Source: Gimesia algae (GTDB lineage Bacteria > Planctomycetota > Planctomycetia > Planctomycetales > Planctomycetaceae). From it: a stretch of DNA of 64,000 bases. Where the stretch lies: positions 1,492,531 through 1,556,530 of the forward strand of contig NZ_CP036343.1 of the NCBI RefSeq assembly GCF_007746795.1, given 5' to 3'. Below are positions 47,592 to 56,577 of this stretch, in pieces. A program made the translations under genes and the position numbers. A model generated the notes under the pieces. That model was given only the letters and a program-made list of their open reading frames with translations, searched no databases and had not been told where the DNA came from. Position 1 is the first letter of the stretch. Each line of letters begins with the position of its first letter.

Positions 47592-48054
47592 AATATTTCT
47601 ACTGGTCTAACCTGTAAACGAAAAAGCCCTCCTCAATCCATTTGGATTTTTTTGAAAACTGAGGAGAGAAATTATGAACCATCGCCCTTGAAACTACTTT
47701 TGAAAAGTGCAGGGCAGATCTAATCTCGATGCTACACGGATTTGGCATGGAATGCCACCAAAGCGGAACAGTTACTCAGTCAGAAGCCATATTCGTCTAT
47801 TTCCTGCAAGTAAAGGTACCGTAATCAACTTAAGGCATCACTGATCATCCAGCTGTTAATCTGGGAAGCTTACAAAAATCTTACCGATCAGTGCCGGAAT
47901 GCTTGACCTAACTTCGATCGGTTATTAGGATTCGGTCAAATCCAGACGAAGAAGAGTCGAATAATGACTGTATCACTTCTGTTGATTAAATAATTTCAAC
48001 ACAATAAACTCTGGATGGATAAGAGTTTATTGGAGTGATAATCAGTAATTTTCA
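47592..48054. other. 463-bp stretch before tRNA-Cys
   Basis: No protein gene is seen. The part next to the hypothetical gene holds a nested inverted repeat: CTCCTCA (47629-47635) with TGAGGAG (47660-47666), enclosing ATCC-ATTT-GGAT (47636-47647). On the minus strand the outer stem is followed by GGCTTTTTCG, the layout of an attenuator 40 nt before the ATG. The remaining ~380 bp to the tRNA show no structure I can support. Confidence 0.45.
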
Positions 48055-48128
48055 GGCGCCGTAGCCAAGTGGTCTAAGGCGGCGGATTGCAAATCCGTTA
48101 TTCCCCGGTTCGAATCCGGGCGGCGCCT
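48055..48128 (+). tRNA. trnC: tRNA-Cys (GCA)
   Basis: A 74-nt cloverleaf. The acceptor stem GGCGCCG (48055-48061) pairs with CGGCGCC (48121-48127); the anticodon stem is GGATT/AATCC with loop anticodon GCA; the T-arm has GGTTCGAAT. The discriminator base is U (T48128), a recognised tRNA-Cys identity element. CCA is not encoded. A terminator hairpin follows at 48137-48167. Confidence 0.97.
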
Positions 48129-48136
48129 CTTCAATT

Positions 48137-48167
48137 AAAACAGCCTCCAGAAGGAGGCTGTTTTTTT
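48137..48167 (+). terminator. Intrinsic terminator after tRNA-Cys
   Basis: AAAACAGCCTCC (48137-48148) pairs with GGAGGCTGTTTT (48153-48164) over 12 bp, with an AGAA loop and a run of seven T. It is symmetric enough to serve also the convergent gene ending at 48194. Confidence 0.92.
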
Positions 48168-48193
48168 ATGCGCTGATGCTCTCTCGGTTACAG

Positions 48194-49573
48194 CTATTTT
48201 TTCTGACTGTTTTCAAGTTCAATCAGGAACTCCGAGTTTTTCAGACAATGAACCATACTGATATCGCCTGCCAATCTCCCTCTGCGATCAGTGATCTGAT
48301 CTGCGGTATTGACCATCCGATCCAAACCTGAAGTTAATTCTTTCTTGATCGTAGCAGACTGGCTGGATTTCAGTTCTGAAAGCTCAGTACCAGAGGCATT
48401 CCATAATATCCAGGATGTGGTAATATCATGCAGATTCGCAGTTCCCCGCGGATAATACTGATCAATCCTCAACTCCCAGGCAGCTTTCGACTGTTGCATG
48501 CTCTCATTGAAGAACTGCTGGCTTTCTGATTCTTTATTCTGTTTTTGATAGTATTGTCCCTGAACATAATTCAGATGTGCTTTCGACAAATCCACCAGAT
48601 CTGCTCTACCCAAACCTGCCCCATTTGAGGAAAACCACTCTACCGCAGACTCAATTTGACGGAGGTCCTCTGCATAGTTCATCAGACTCCTCTCATCTTT
48701 TTTCATTCCATGGAATAAATTCTGTTCCTGCCTCGCAAGATTTATGGCACGAGAAGCACGACGATATTCAGTGAGACCCGCTTCCCCCACCTGAAATTCC
48801 TCATCACGAATAGAATAATATTGATCAGAGAGGCGGGATATCTGCCCCAGGGCAGTTTGCTGACGGTCGCGGTTTTGTGACACACCGGCTATTTCGTAAT
48901 CATTCTGAGCCAGAATCAGTCTGGCATGTACCAGATCCCCGTACCAACCTTGCGCGGCGGGCTGATTAAAGGCCTGTAGCTGTTCGACTGCAGTCTGAAT
49001 CAGGTTTCGTTTCTCATTTAATAATTGTAATTTGGCACGCCCCTGGTTCTGTATCTCTGCTGCTTTGATCTTCGTATCGTACGCGAGATTCAATGCCAGA
49101 TTGTAATCTGCCAGTGGAATCAATCCCCGCGAAAAAGAATTTTCAGACTGTTTGATTAAATCATTGGCTGTCGTGACTGTCTGTTCCAGGTTCCGACGCA
49201 GCGTACGGGAGGATGACCGCGTTTTAAGCGGCTTTTGATTTCGAAGCTGATTTTTCGGCTTGAGTGCAGGTACTGGCGCTGGCGACTGTTGCTCTGTTTT
49301 ACCCGCCATGATTTGCGGTACGACATTCAATGGAATGTAATGCTTGATATCCTTGTTTTTTTTCTCCGGCAGTCCTTCATTGAGACTGACAAAAGCCGTC
49401 TGCTCGGATTCTTCATCCAGAAAATTTTGAACTGTCTGTTGTGACTGAAAACTGGTGTGAGAATGCAGCGACGGCTCAGGTAATGGTGACTGCGATCCGG
49501 ACGGAGCGATAACCAGTCCCACCATGAACAGCAACAGAGAACAACTGAAACAGAAATGAATTCGATCGCTCAT
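48194..49573 (-). CDS. Exported helical (coiled-coil) protein, TolC-like in composition
   Basis: A 459-residue protein with a signal peptide (cleavage near APSGSQS), a polar linker of about 100 residues, and then long amphipathic helices from about 125 to 360, for example YDTKIKAAEIQNQGRAKLQLLNEKRNLIQ and LTEYRRASRAINLARQEQNLF. The helix pattern recalls TolC-type outer-membrane efflux proteins, but no clear beta-barrel segments are visible. Its start codon at 49573 lies 8 nt after the stop of a frame-broken ORF on the same strand, suggesting translational coupling in the past. Function unknown. Confidence 0.65.
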   Translation of the reverse strand: MSDRIHFCFSCSLLLFMVGLVIAPSGSQSPLPEPSLHSHTSFQSQQTVQNFLDEESEQTAFVSLNEGLPEKKNKDIKHYIPLNVVPQIMAGKTEQQSPAPVPALKPKNQLRNQKPLKTRSSSRTLRRNLEQTVTTANDLIKQSENSFSRGLIPLADYNLALNLAYDTKIKAAEIQNQGRAKLQLLNEKRNLIQTAVEQLQAFNQPAAQGWYGDLVHARLILAQNDYEIAGVSQNRDRQQTALGQISRLSDQYYSIRDEEFQVGEAGLTEYRRASRAINLARQEQNLFHGMKKDERSLMNYAEDLRQIESAVEWFSSNGAGLGRADLVDLSKAHLNYVQGQYYQKQNKESESQQFFNESMQQSKAAWELRIDQYYPRGTANLHDITTSWILWNASGTELSELKSSQSATIKKELTSGLDRMVNTADQITDRRGRLAGDISMVHCLKNSEFLIELENSQKK

Positions 49574-49580
49574 GAGGATA

Positions 49581-49849
49581 TTAAATTACCAGAATGGATG
49601 AGGTCCAGGAAAAGAAACTCTGGACTTTGACAGAGCGATCCATGCTGTTTGATTCTCGAACTTCCTGTTTTACTAAATCGACAAGATCTACATTACATAT
49701 TTCAAAATCTTCTAACGGCGTTGTAATACAAACCAGACGTATTTCTGGCAGTGATCGACGAACTGGTACGAAAGGATTAATTGGACCAGCAACATGATAC
49801 GCTGAAGTATAGCTCTCTAAAGCTCACTCGGTACCAGTTTGTTTAGCAT
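49581..49849 (-). pseudogene. Frame-broken small ORF upstream of the coiled-coil gene
   Basis: On the minus strand an ATG at 49849 opens MLNKLVPSEL and meets TAG at 49817-49819. One base back in register (-1), a frame runs open from just after a TGA (49824-49826) for about 80 codons to TAA at 49581-49583. That frame has no ATG, GTG or TTG before a late ATG, yet its product looks like a real protein, for example AYHVAGPINPFVPVRRSLP and CNVDLVDLVKQEV. Joining the two with a single -1 shift gives about 85 residues ending 8 nt before the next gene. A decayed gene, a sequencing indel or programmed frameshifting are the options; no slippery heptamer is evident. Confidence 0.55.
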
Positions 49850-49865
49850 TACTGGAAATCACACG

Positions 49866-49958
49866 AGAGCGTATTAAATTTAACCATAGCGTCTCTCAGT
49901 CTATTATACACGCACCAAAGGACCTTGGAGACACCACAGCAAATATGTACACAGTTAA
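49866..49958 (+). repeat. Dispersed ~90-bp element, copy 4 (degenerate)
   Basis: The left arm TAGCGTCTC (49887-49895) is intact and the right arm is decayed to GAGACACCA (49928-49936); the loop is again 32 nt. TTTAAC (49879-49884) and TATTAT (49902-49907) keep the 17-nt spacing. It points at the sigma-54 activator gene, 350 nt away, and lies just upstream of the frame-broken minus-strand ORF. Confidence 0.8.
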
Positions 49959-50134
49959 ATAATATCCCCCATTGAAATACAAAACCAGAATAGTGCACAT
50001 TATCACACATATCAATTTGAATCTATTAGTGTTTTTTTTATTTTCGTTCTGGCTTTAGATCAGACTTAATATTTACTATGAAAGCAATTACCCACTGCTT
50101 CCTATTTACCCCTGATTACACATTTGCTTCCAGT

Positions 50135-50150
50135 GATAACATTTGTTATC
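50135..50150. promoter_or_regulatory. 16-bp palindrome upstream of the sigma-54 activator
   Basis: GATAACA and TGTTATC form perfect 7-bp arms with a 2-bp centre, about 160 nt before the activator start. This is the shape of a dimeric activator or repressor site and may be a self-regulation site. No second copy was seen next to the pilin operon. Confidence 0.35.
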
Positions 50151-50308
50151 GTAACGCCGTCACTACAACCACTATATTCTTCCTATTCGACTCAGTCTTT
50201 CATTCGTTTGATCTTAGTCATTCTCAGACCGGCGTCCTGACTGAACAGCTTATTTCGACAGTTGGTTTTGGATCATCGCTTGATTGATAGAGTACAAAAG
50301 GATCCGTG

Positions 50309-51739
50309 ATGCACTCTCTTGGACTTCTCTACACCTCGGACTCTCAAATAGGTCTGAAACTCAGTAAGCAACTGGATGAGATCAATCTGAAGTTGAAAAC
50401 AGTCTCCTGCCATGAGGATCTGAAACATGCGCTTCAGGAATCAGGTCAGACTGTATTATTCATTGATTTGCGTGCAGATCAGTCCACTCCTGAAATTGAG
50501 GACCGGAAGTCAGTCCTGCTATACCTACGTAATGAATGCGAAACCGCTGTTAAGGTCGTTTCAATCATTGACCAGTTTATTCCCCTTAAATTGCTGGAGT
50601 CTGCCAACTTTCTGACAGACAGCTATTTGGAATACCCGCCTGTATCAGATGAAATTCAGGCACTTTCAGTAGATCTGAATGCTAGCGATCCAGTGGTGAA
50701 ATCATCCCACCTACCAGAATCTCGTCATATTTTTGATCGAAGTAAGCACGTTGCCACATATACCGCGGCAATGCTACCAATTCTTGATCAGATCACAAAA
50801 ATAGCCAGACATAATGTCACATTGCTTCTGGTTGGTGAAACAGGTACTGGTAAAACGACTCTCGCATCCATGATTCACGAACTCTCACCGAGGAACTCAG
50901 AACCTTTCCAGAACATTGCCTGTGGTGCTCTCCCTTCCGACTTGATTGAAAGCGAACTGTTCGGCCACTTGAGAGGTTCGTTTACAGGCGCTGACCGCTC
51001 CAAAATTGGTCGCTTTGAAGCTGCAGGGAAGGGGACTCTGCTCCTGGACGAAATTGACATCCTCACATCCAAAGACCAGGCTAAATTACTGAAAGTCATT
51101 GAGACGGGACAATTTGAGCCTGTTGGATCCACTGAGTCCCGCATCTCTGAAGCACGTCTGATCGTTGCTGCAAATGTGGAACTGGATGAACTGACCCGCA
51201 ATAACAAATTTCGTTCTGACTTATATTATCGACTGAATGTTCTCCAGTTTCGGTTGCCGGCTCTCCGCGAGCGACCACATGATATCATTCCGCTCACTGT
51301 TCAGTTTATTACGGAATGTTGTGAGCAACACGGAATCACGATAACAAAAGTGCATCGTAATGTGCCTGACATACTTAAACTGTACCACTGGCCGGGAAAT
51401 CTGCGTGAGTTAAAAAACCAGATTCAACGAGCAGTCCTGTTTTCGAATCACGGCGAATTGACCTCTGATGAATTTTCTCCCAATATTATTGAAGAAGTCA
51501 GCAACTGTCGCCAGAAAGAACTGCACCAGTCCATGGAGAGCAAATCTCTGGCAGATCAGATAGCCATCAGCGAGAAACATCTACTTCAGAAATCGCTTTC
51601 GGAGAATGGATACCGTAAAACGGCCACAGCAAAAGCATTGGGAATCAGCCGAGTAGGGCTCTATAAGAAAATGCGCAAATACGGAATGCTGGAACAAACG
51701 AAATCTTCTTCGATGAAGAAAATTCAGGCAGAGAATTAA
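50309..51739 (+). CDS. Sigma-54-dependent transcriptional activator (AAA+, Fis-type HTH)
   Basis: A 476-residue enhancer-binding protein. The ATG at 50309 is preferred to GTG at 50306 because of the AAGGA spacing. The N-terminal ~120 residues look like a receiver-type sensor without an obvious phosphoacceptor Asp pocket. The AAA+ core has Walker A GETGTGKT (176-183), the sigma-54 contact loop GSFTGA (223-228; consensus GAFTGA) and Walker B LLLDEID. The C-terminus has a Fis-type helix-turn-helix, KTATAKALGISRVGLYKKM. It is convergent with the Tad operon and is the obvious candidate to control sigma-54 promoters at the pilin genes. Confidence 0.93.
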   Translation: MHSLGLLYTSDSQIGLKLSKQLDEINLKLKTVSCHEDLKHALQESGQTVLFIDLRADQSTPEIEDRKSVLLYLRNECETAVKVVSIIDQFIPLKLLESANFLTDSYLEYPPVSDEIQALSVDLNASDPVVKSSHLPESRHIFDRSKHVATYTAAMLPILDQITKIARHNVTLLLVGETGTGKTTLASMIHELSPRNSEPFQNIACGALPSDLIESELFGHLRGSFTGADRSKIGRFEAAGKGTLLLDEIDILTSKDQAKLLKVIETGQFEPVGSTESRISEARLIVAANVELDELTRNNKFRSDLYYRLNVLQFRLPALRERPHDIIPLTVQFITECCEQHGITITKVHRNVPDILKLYHWPGNLRELKNQIQRAVLFSNHGELTSDEFSPNIIEEVSNCRQKELHQSMESKSLADQIAISEKHLLQKSLSENGYRKTATAKALGISRVGLYKKMRKYGMLEQTKSSSMKKIQAEN

Positions 51740-51833
51740 ACTCGGTATAGATCAGTGTGTTTTCTGAAAAACACGCTTCGTTCAGCTGCTCCGATCCCGT
51801 AGTAGAAGTTAATGAATTCTGATTTTAACGGCT

Positions 51834-52829
51834 TCAATTTTCAGACTGCTGACGGACTGATTCAGAGGTAGTACTGATGGATTCCCCATAAGTATTTGGT
51901 TCAAGAATTCCTCCCGGTCTATGTTCACGGATCAGAAAATTGCGCAGTTCAAGGACTGCCGGCCCGAAGAACAATATATAAATGGGAGGCGCCATGCAAA
52001 AGATAATTGGGAACAACAGCTTGATACTCGTTTTGCTGGAGTTCTCTTCAGCCCGTTGTCGGTATTTTCTTCGTACTCCATCTGCAAAATCGATTAATGC
52101 CGTTGAGACATTCGTTCCCAGTCGTTCTGTCTGAGAAACCATTAAAGACAATGTGTTCACATCAGGTGCATCGATACGTTTGGCAAACTGCTTCAAAGCA
52201 TCTGCCATTGAATTTGCATCCGCATGTCTGCGAATAATTTCGAATTCAACGGCGATGTCCGGATGAGAAAAACGGACTTCATCTGTGACGCGTTCTAAAG
52301 CCGTTCGCAATGGCACTCCACCGGTCAGGCACATCATCACCAGGTCAAGTGCATCAGGCAAACCTCTCTGGATTCGATGTACTCGACGATTGGCCTGGTT
52401 ATGCAGGACCATACGAGGCAATCCGTAGCCTGCGCCGGCAATGATTAATCCCGCTACCAGAATAATTTCCGGAAGGTTCGAACCAGGGTCGGCTAATACG
52501 CAACCGACTCCCGTCCCCAGCAACACAAGAACAACCAGCATATTCCGGGTTGCCAGATACTCCACCAGAGCCGTTGACCGATAATAACCAGCCCGTTTCA
52601 AATCGAGTTCAATTTTGCTGATTTCCTGGTTAGATTGTGGAATCACACCGGAAAGTGCACGGCTGAAAACACCGACCTTCGATGTTTTATAATAATTGGC
52701 CCCTCGCTCATCGAACTTTGAAGTCTTATTTCTACCTGCACGATGGCCGGCTGAAATTGCATCTCCAATCAGGAAGATTACAAAACAGACTAACAGGAAA
52801 GTGGCAACAGTGACGATTTCAATAAACAT
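51834..52829 (-). CDS. tadC: Tad pilus inner-membrane protein TadC
   Basis: A 331-residue type II secretion F-domain protein of the TadC kind. The ATG at 52829 has AAAGAGA upstream. Membrane helices occur at about 5-22, 80-120 (two) and near 270-300. A conserved GLPDALDLVMMCLTGG segment and the LRTALERVTDEVRFSHPDIAVE region are typical of TadC. TadB and TadC form the membrane platform that the TadA ATPase drives in pilus assembly. It is the last gene of the Tad operon, converging on the sigma-54 activator. Confidence 0.87.
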   Translation of the reverse strand: MFIEIVTVATFLLVCFVIFLIGDAISAGHRAGRNKTSKFDERGANYYKTSKVGVFSRALSGVIPQSNQEISKIELDLKRAGYYRSTALVEYLATRNMLVVLVLLGTGVGCVLADPGSNLPEIILVAGLIIAGAGYGLPRMVLHNQANRRVHRIQRGLPDALDLVMMCLTGGVPLRTALERVTDEVRFSHPDIAVEFEIIRRHADANSMADALKQFAKRIDAPDVNTLSLMVSQTERLGTNVSTALIDFADGVRRKYRQRAEENSSKTSIKLLFPIIFCMAPPIYILFFGPAVLELRNFLIREHRPGGILEPNTYGESISTTSESVRQQSEN

Positions 52830-52898
52830 GGATGTCTCTTTACTAAAAACCAGCATCCTTGTGACAGTCAACCAGTTTGAGAAATTTCGAATCGACTT

Positions 52899-53831
52899 TT
52901 AATAATCTGTTCTTAAGAGTCTCGAGACCCAGATGATCCCAATCACTTCCAGAACAATAGCAATCAGTAATAAAATATTACCAATCGGATCGGTATAGAG
53001 ATTGGAAACATGGTCAGGGAACGCAACCAGTAACACGACAAATGCCACGGGAGCCACGATCGTCATCAACAGGGCTGAGGCACGACCTGCCCCTGTGGAA
53101 GCTTTCATCTGACGACGATAGTTGATGCGATCTCGAATCACATCCGCCATGCGTTCCAGGTTGGTTGGCAGATTGCCGCCTGTTTTTCGATACAGCATCA
53201 ATGTGGACGTTAATATTTTCAGATCGATCAACTGGATTCGACTGGAAAGTGACTTCATCACAGCGGGAACTGATAAATTCATATCGAGCTGGCGTGCGCA
53301 ACGTCTGAATTCAAAACTCAATGGTCCTTTGGTTTCTTCTCCAACAATCGAAATCGCCTGTTCGAGACTGGCTCCGGCGTGCGTCGAGCGCGCCAGTAAA
53401 TCAATCATTTCTGGAAGTTCTTCTTGAATGGTCTGCATGCGTTTTCTTCGGCGAAGGTGCATAATGATCAGAACTGCGATCATGCCCCCAATCATCCCGG
53501 CAATCCCAGCCAGAGGTTGATTCGAATAAATGAAAATGCTGCCCCCAATAGCCAGACCGCAGGCAATCAACAGGAGAAAAGCACTAAGTGGTGTAAAATC
53601 TGACCCGTTCTCAAGTACCAGTCGATCAAAACTCTGATCGAATTTTCCCAGCAGGCTGGTCGCTGGCTGTTGGTCAAATACATTATGAATCCTGCGCAGC
53701 CGAGGTCGTTTTGAAAAGGTTTCGCCTTTTGAACCAGTCACTCCACTTAAATCGCGGGCAAACAGATAAGCTGCCAGTGCAGCAACTGTCACTGCAGCAA
53801 AACAAATCAATGCTATCGATGAACTGTCCAC
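52899..53831 (-). CDS. tadB: Tad pilus inner-membrane protein TadB
   Basis: A 310-residue T2SF-domain protein. The start is GTG with GGAG about 10 nt upstream. Helices are at about 5-23, 85-105, 110-125 and two near the C-terminus, with the F-domain core ELPEMIDLLARSTHAGASLEQAI and LILTST-type region (LKILTSTLMLYRKTGGNLPTNL). It is co-transcribed with tadA upstream (72 nt) and tadC downstream (69 nt). Confidence 0.87.
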   Translation of the reverse strand: MDSSSIALICFAAVTVAALAAYLFARDLSGVTGSKGETFSKRPRLRRIHNVFDQQPATSLLGKFDQSFDRLVLENGSDFTPLSAFLLLIACGLAIGGSIFIYSNQPLAGIAGMIGGMIAVLIIMHLRRRKRMQTIQEELPEMIDLLARSTHAGASLEQAISIVGEETKGPLSFEFRRCARQLDMNLSVPAVMKSLSSRIQLIDLKILTSTLMLYRKTGGNLPTNLERMADVIRDRINYRRQMKASTGAGRASALLMTIVAPVAFVVLLVAFPDHVSNLYTDPIGNILLLIAIVLEVIGIIWVSRLLRTDY

Positions 53832-53903
53832 TACTGGAGTTCTCCACTTACTGTTTAAAACACAATACGCAACTCCAGGGATAAAATTCCTCTGGAGTCA
53901 TTC

Positions 53904-55238
53904 TTATTTTTTCTCAAAGATCTGCTGACTCAGTTTGATTCCAGATGCTTCCATGCGTTTGAGACACGCCGGACGATACCCAGTGGCATAAAATTTACCC
54001 TGTGCTTTTCCCTGGTCATCAATCCCGGTTTGTTCAAAACCAAAAATATCTTCAACGATGTAATCTCCCTGGCTGTTCAGTGAGACGATCTCAGAAACTT
54101 TCGTAACACAACGTTGTCCGCCTTTCAGACGAGACACGTGCAGGATGATTCCGATACCATTTGCGATATATTGTCTGATCACAGGCAGAGGCAGGTCAAA
54201 TCCACTCATGGCCACCATCATCTCCAGTCGGGCCAGGGCATCACGGGTATCATTGGCATGGATAGTCGTCAGAGAACCTTCATGACCTGTATTCATCGCC
54301 TGAAGCATATCCAACGCTTCCGCACCTCGCACCTCACCGATAATAATTCGATCAGGCCGCATACGCAAACTGTTTTTCACTAGCTGCCTCTGCGAGATTT
54401 CACCCACACCTTCGGTATTATCCACTTTGGTTTCGAGTCGAACGACATGCTTATGCTGCAACAGTAACTCTGCTGAATCTTCGATTGTAATCAAGCGTTC
54501 TTCACGCGGTATAAAATTTGACAGGGCATTCAACATCGTTGTTTTACCACTGCCGGTACCACCTGAAATCAACATACTGATCCGGGAATCAACCACAGCA
54601 GCCAGGAAGTCTACGATCTCCGGTGTGACAGATTTTTTATCTATCAGATCATCGATCTGTAAAGGTTTTGCTCCAAATCTACGAATCGATAATGAAGGGC
54701 CATTTAAAGCCAGTGGAGGAATAATGGCGTTGATTCGGGAGCCATCAGGGAGCCTGGCATCGACCATGGGATTGACTTCGTCGATTCTGCGTCCAACACG
54801 TGAAACAATTCTCTGGATAATTCGCATCAGGTGCTGGTTATCAGCGAAAATGACATCCGATTCCAGGAGTTGCCCCCCTTTTTCAATATGTATTTCATAA
54901 GCATGATTGACCAGGATATCACTTACATCAGGGTCCTGCATGAGTTTATCCAGCGGTCCCAGTCCGAAAACCTCACTTAATAATTCGCCCAGAAGCCTTT
55001 CGCGGTCAATCCCCTCAAGCACTGAAGCATGATCATCACAGATTTCCATTGCGACGGCACGGACTTCTCCAGAGAGCTCTTTCTCTGAGATCTGAGCCAG
55101 CATAGACAGATCAAGGGAATCAACCAGTTCCTGATGGATGAGTACTTTTTGTTTCTGAAATCGAAGTTCAGCTTCCCTGTTCTCAGGAATGTAACTGATC
55201 GGTTCCACAAAAAGTTTTTTTGTACCAAGTGATTCCAT
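53904..55238 (-). CDS. tadA: Tad pilus assembly ATPase TadA/CpaF
   Basis: A 444-residue secretion ATPase of the CpaF/VirB11 type that powers Flp pilus extension. Walker A is GGTGSGKTTML (about 229), the Asp and His boxes RPDRIIIGEVRGAEAL and GSLTTIHAND follow, and the N-terminal DPDVSDILVNHAYEIHIE segment is characteristic of CpaF. The operon order cpaB-tadA-tadB-tadC is the core Tad order. No TadZ is present between cpaB and tadA. Confidence 0.94.
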   Translation of the reverse strand: MESLGTKKLFVEPISYIPENREAELRFQKQKVLIHQELVDSLDLSMLAQISEKELSGEVRAVAMEICDDHASVLEGIDRERLLGELLSEVFGLGPLDKLMQDPDVSDILVNHAYEIHIEKGGQLLESDVIFADNQHLMRIIQRIVSRVGRRIDEVNPMVDARLPDGSRINAIIPPLALNGPSLSIRRFGAKPLQIDDLIDKKSVTPEIVDFLAAVVDSRISMLISGGTGSGKTTMLNALSNFIPREERLITIEDSAELLLQHKHVVRLETKVDNTEGVGEISQRQLVKNSLRMRPDRIIIGEVRGAEALDMLQAMNTGHEGSLTTIHANDTRDALARLEMMVAMSGFDLPLPVIRQYIANGIGIILHVSRLKGGQRCVTKVSEIVSLNSQGDYIVEDIFGFEQTGIDDQGKAQGKFYATGYRPACLKRMEASGIKLSQQIFEKK

Positions 55239-55445
55239 GCTAAAACCTAAATGTCTGAAGATTTGTTATCCAGACTGAAAGAACCAATCGCCTGGAAAAA
55301 GTTCCATATCAATTGACTCTACAGTCTTTGAAGTCGATGCGCACCCTGACTGTCACATGGAGCTATGCTCAAAGTTAACTATCCACGCCGCTACTTACGA
55401 TCATCCGATTTCGAGTCGAGAATCACACGTATAATCCGGCAGATA

Positions 55446-56441
55446 TTACAACCCACTGACAGGTGTCGAAATCTCTGAAGTTTTGTTTTCGGATGGTGGT
55501 GTCATAGTAGTCGTTGCTTTGCCGGAGGGGAGGACTTCTGAAGCAACTGGTGTCTCAATAGCATCAATCCAGCTCTGACTTTTGTATGCACGGTTACCTT
55601 TGAAATGCACCGTATTCAGACTGCCCCCACGATAGATATCCATACTGGAAATGCGCCGGTTAGGAATGAAGCCTAGAATATTTGAAAGTGTCAGTCGATC
55701 GCTGGCTCGACCCGCTGAAACAACCTCTGTATTTTCATTGGGATGGCGTAAAGCCAGACTTAATATGCCGTGATCTTCTACCACTTTAAGTACTTTCCCC
55801 TGTTCGGGAGAAACCTCAAGTGTAACGGGATGTTCAACGTTACTCCCGGTTCCCACCTTGTGCCCGGGAACAGCCATGTCTCCCACAGCCAGGACGCGTA
55901 CTTTTTCAAGAAGAGTGATTGTGGTTTCTGGAATCCCTTCCGTTTCATTGGAACGGAATAGTACATCAACTACAGTACCCGGACGAGAAAAACCAGCCAC
56001 ATTACCAATTTTGTGTATTGCCACTGTAACAGCCCGGTTTCCAGGTTCCAGTATTTCTGAAATCCCGGGTCCCATTCCGTTCGCAAACAGATCGACTGTA
56101 TGAAAAGGTTGACCTGCTTTAATCGCTGTTTTGAGTGTTCGCCCAGTGATATACTGGCTCGCCATAATCCGCTGTTTGCCTTTTGAATCATAGCGTTTCG
56201 CAAGCAGTTCGGGAGAGATTTGCAGAATTGAAATATCGTCGAGAGAGAGTGACTGGCCTGGAAGCAGATCACGCGAAGCAATAGGAAGTTGCATATTCTT
56301 GGGTCCTGCCGGTGGATCTTCAGCCAACACGAAAGGCTTTGGTTTCTCATGTAGAAACTGTCTCACAGTATATGCTGCGCCGAGACCTAGTAGGATTGCG
56401 AAAATCGCTGCCGTCATCGTTCCTGGACTAATTTTTGCCAC
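55446..56441 (-). CDS. cpaB: Flp pilus assembly protein CpaB/RcpC
   Basis: A 331-residue protein with one N-terminal membrane helix (about 8-27), a SAF-type domain in the region RDLLPGQSLSLDDISI and AIKAGQPFH, and a CpaB core GNRAVTVAIHKIGNVAGFSRPGTVVDV. The start is GTG with AGGGAAG upstream. CpaB links the pilus platform to the secretin and cell wall. Strikingly, no secretin gene (cpaC/rcpA) lies beside it. The last ~50 residues are Thr/Ser-rich and polar. Confidence 0.85.
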   Translation of the reverse strand: MAKISPGTMTAAIFAILLGLGAAYTVRQFLHEKPKPFVLAEDPPAGPKNMQLPIASRDLLPGQSLSLDDISILQISPELLAKRYDSKGKQRIMASQYITGRTLKTAIKAGQPFHTVDLFANGMGPGISEILEPGNRAVTVAIHKIGNVAGFSRPGTVVDVLFRSNETEGIPETTITLLEKVRVLAVGDMAVPGHKVGTGSNVEHPVTLEVSPEQGKVLKVVEDHGILSLALRHPNENTEVVSAGRASDRLTLSNILGFIPNRRISSMDIYRGGSLNTVHFKGNRAYKSQSWIDAIETPVASEVLPSGKATTTMTPPSENKTSEISTPVSGL

Positions 56442-56577
56442 GCTAACTTCCCTGAAATCTTCGGATTTTGATATTTTGGTTTGATATCAACTGTCGTCGG
56501 CCTTCACCAGACATCAGATGAAATACACTCTCGTTTGATTACTGTCGGAAACTAAAAACAGCATCCGGCTCTTTTGT

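Larger units (their letters stand above)
49850..50308. other. 459-bp stretch before the sigma-54 activator gene
   Basis: It holds repeat copy 4 (49866-49958) and a 16-bp palindrome GATAACA-TT-TGTTATC at 50135-50150, possibly an operator for the downstream activator gene. A frame at 50078-50287 (69 codons) has poor codon composition and no ribosome binding site and is not called as a gene. Confidence 0.5.

Noticed and set aside
49594..49797. 67-codon plus-strand frame
   Set aside because: It lies opposite the frame-broken minus-strand ORF, which reads far more like protein.
50078..50287. 69-codon plus-strand frame before the sigma-54 activator
   Set aside because: Ser/Phe/Thr-rich composition, no ribosome binding site, and it contains the 50135-50150 palindrome.
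51757..51774. Hairpin GTGTTTT-CTGA-AAAACAC after the sigma-54 activator
   Set aside because: A weak AT-rich 7-bp stem without a T run; not strong enough to call a terminator.
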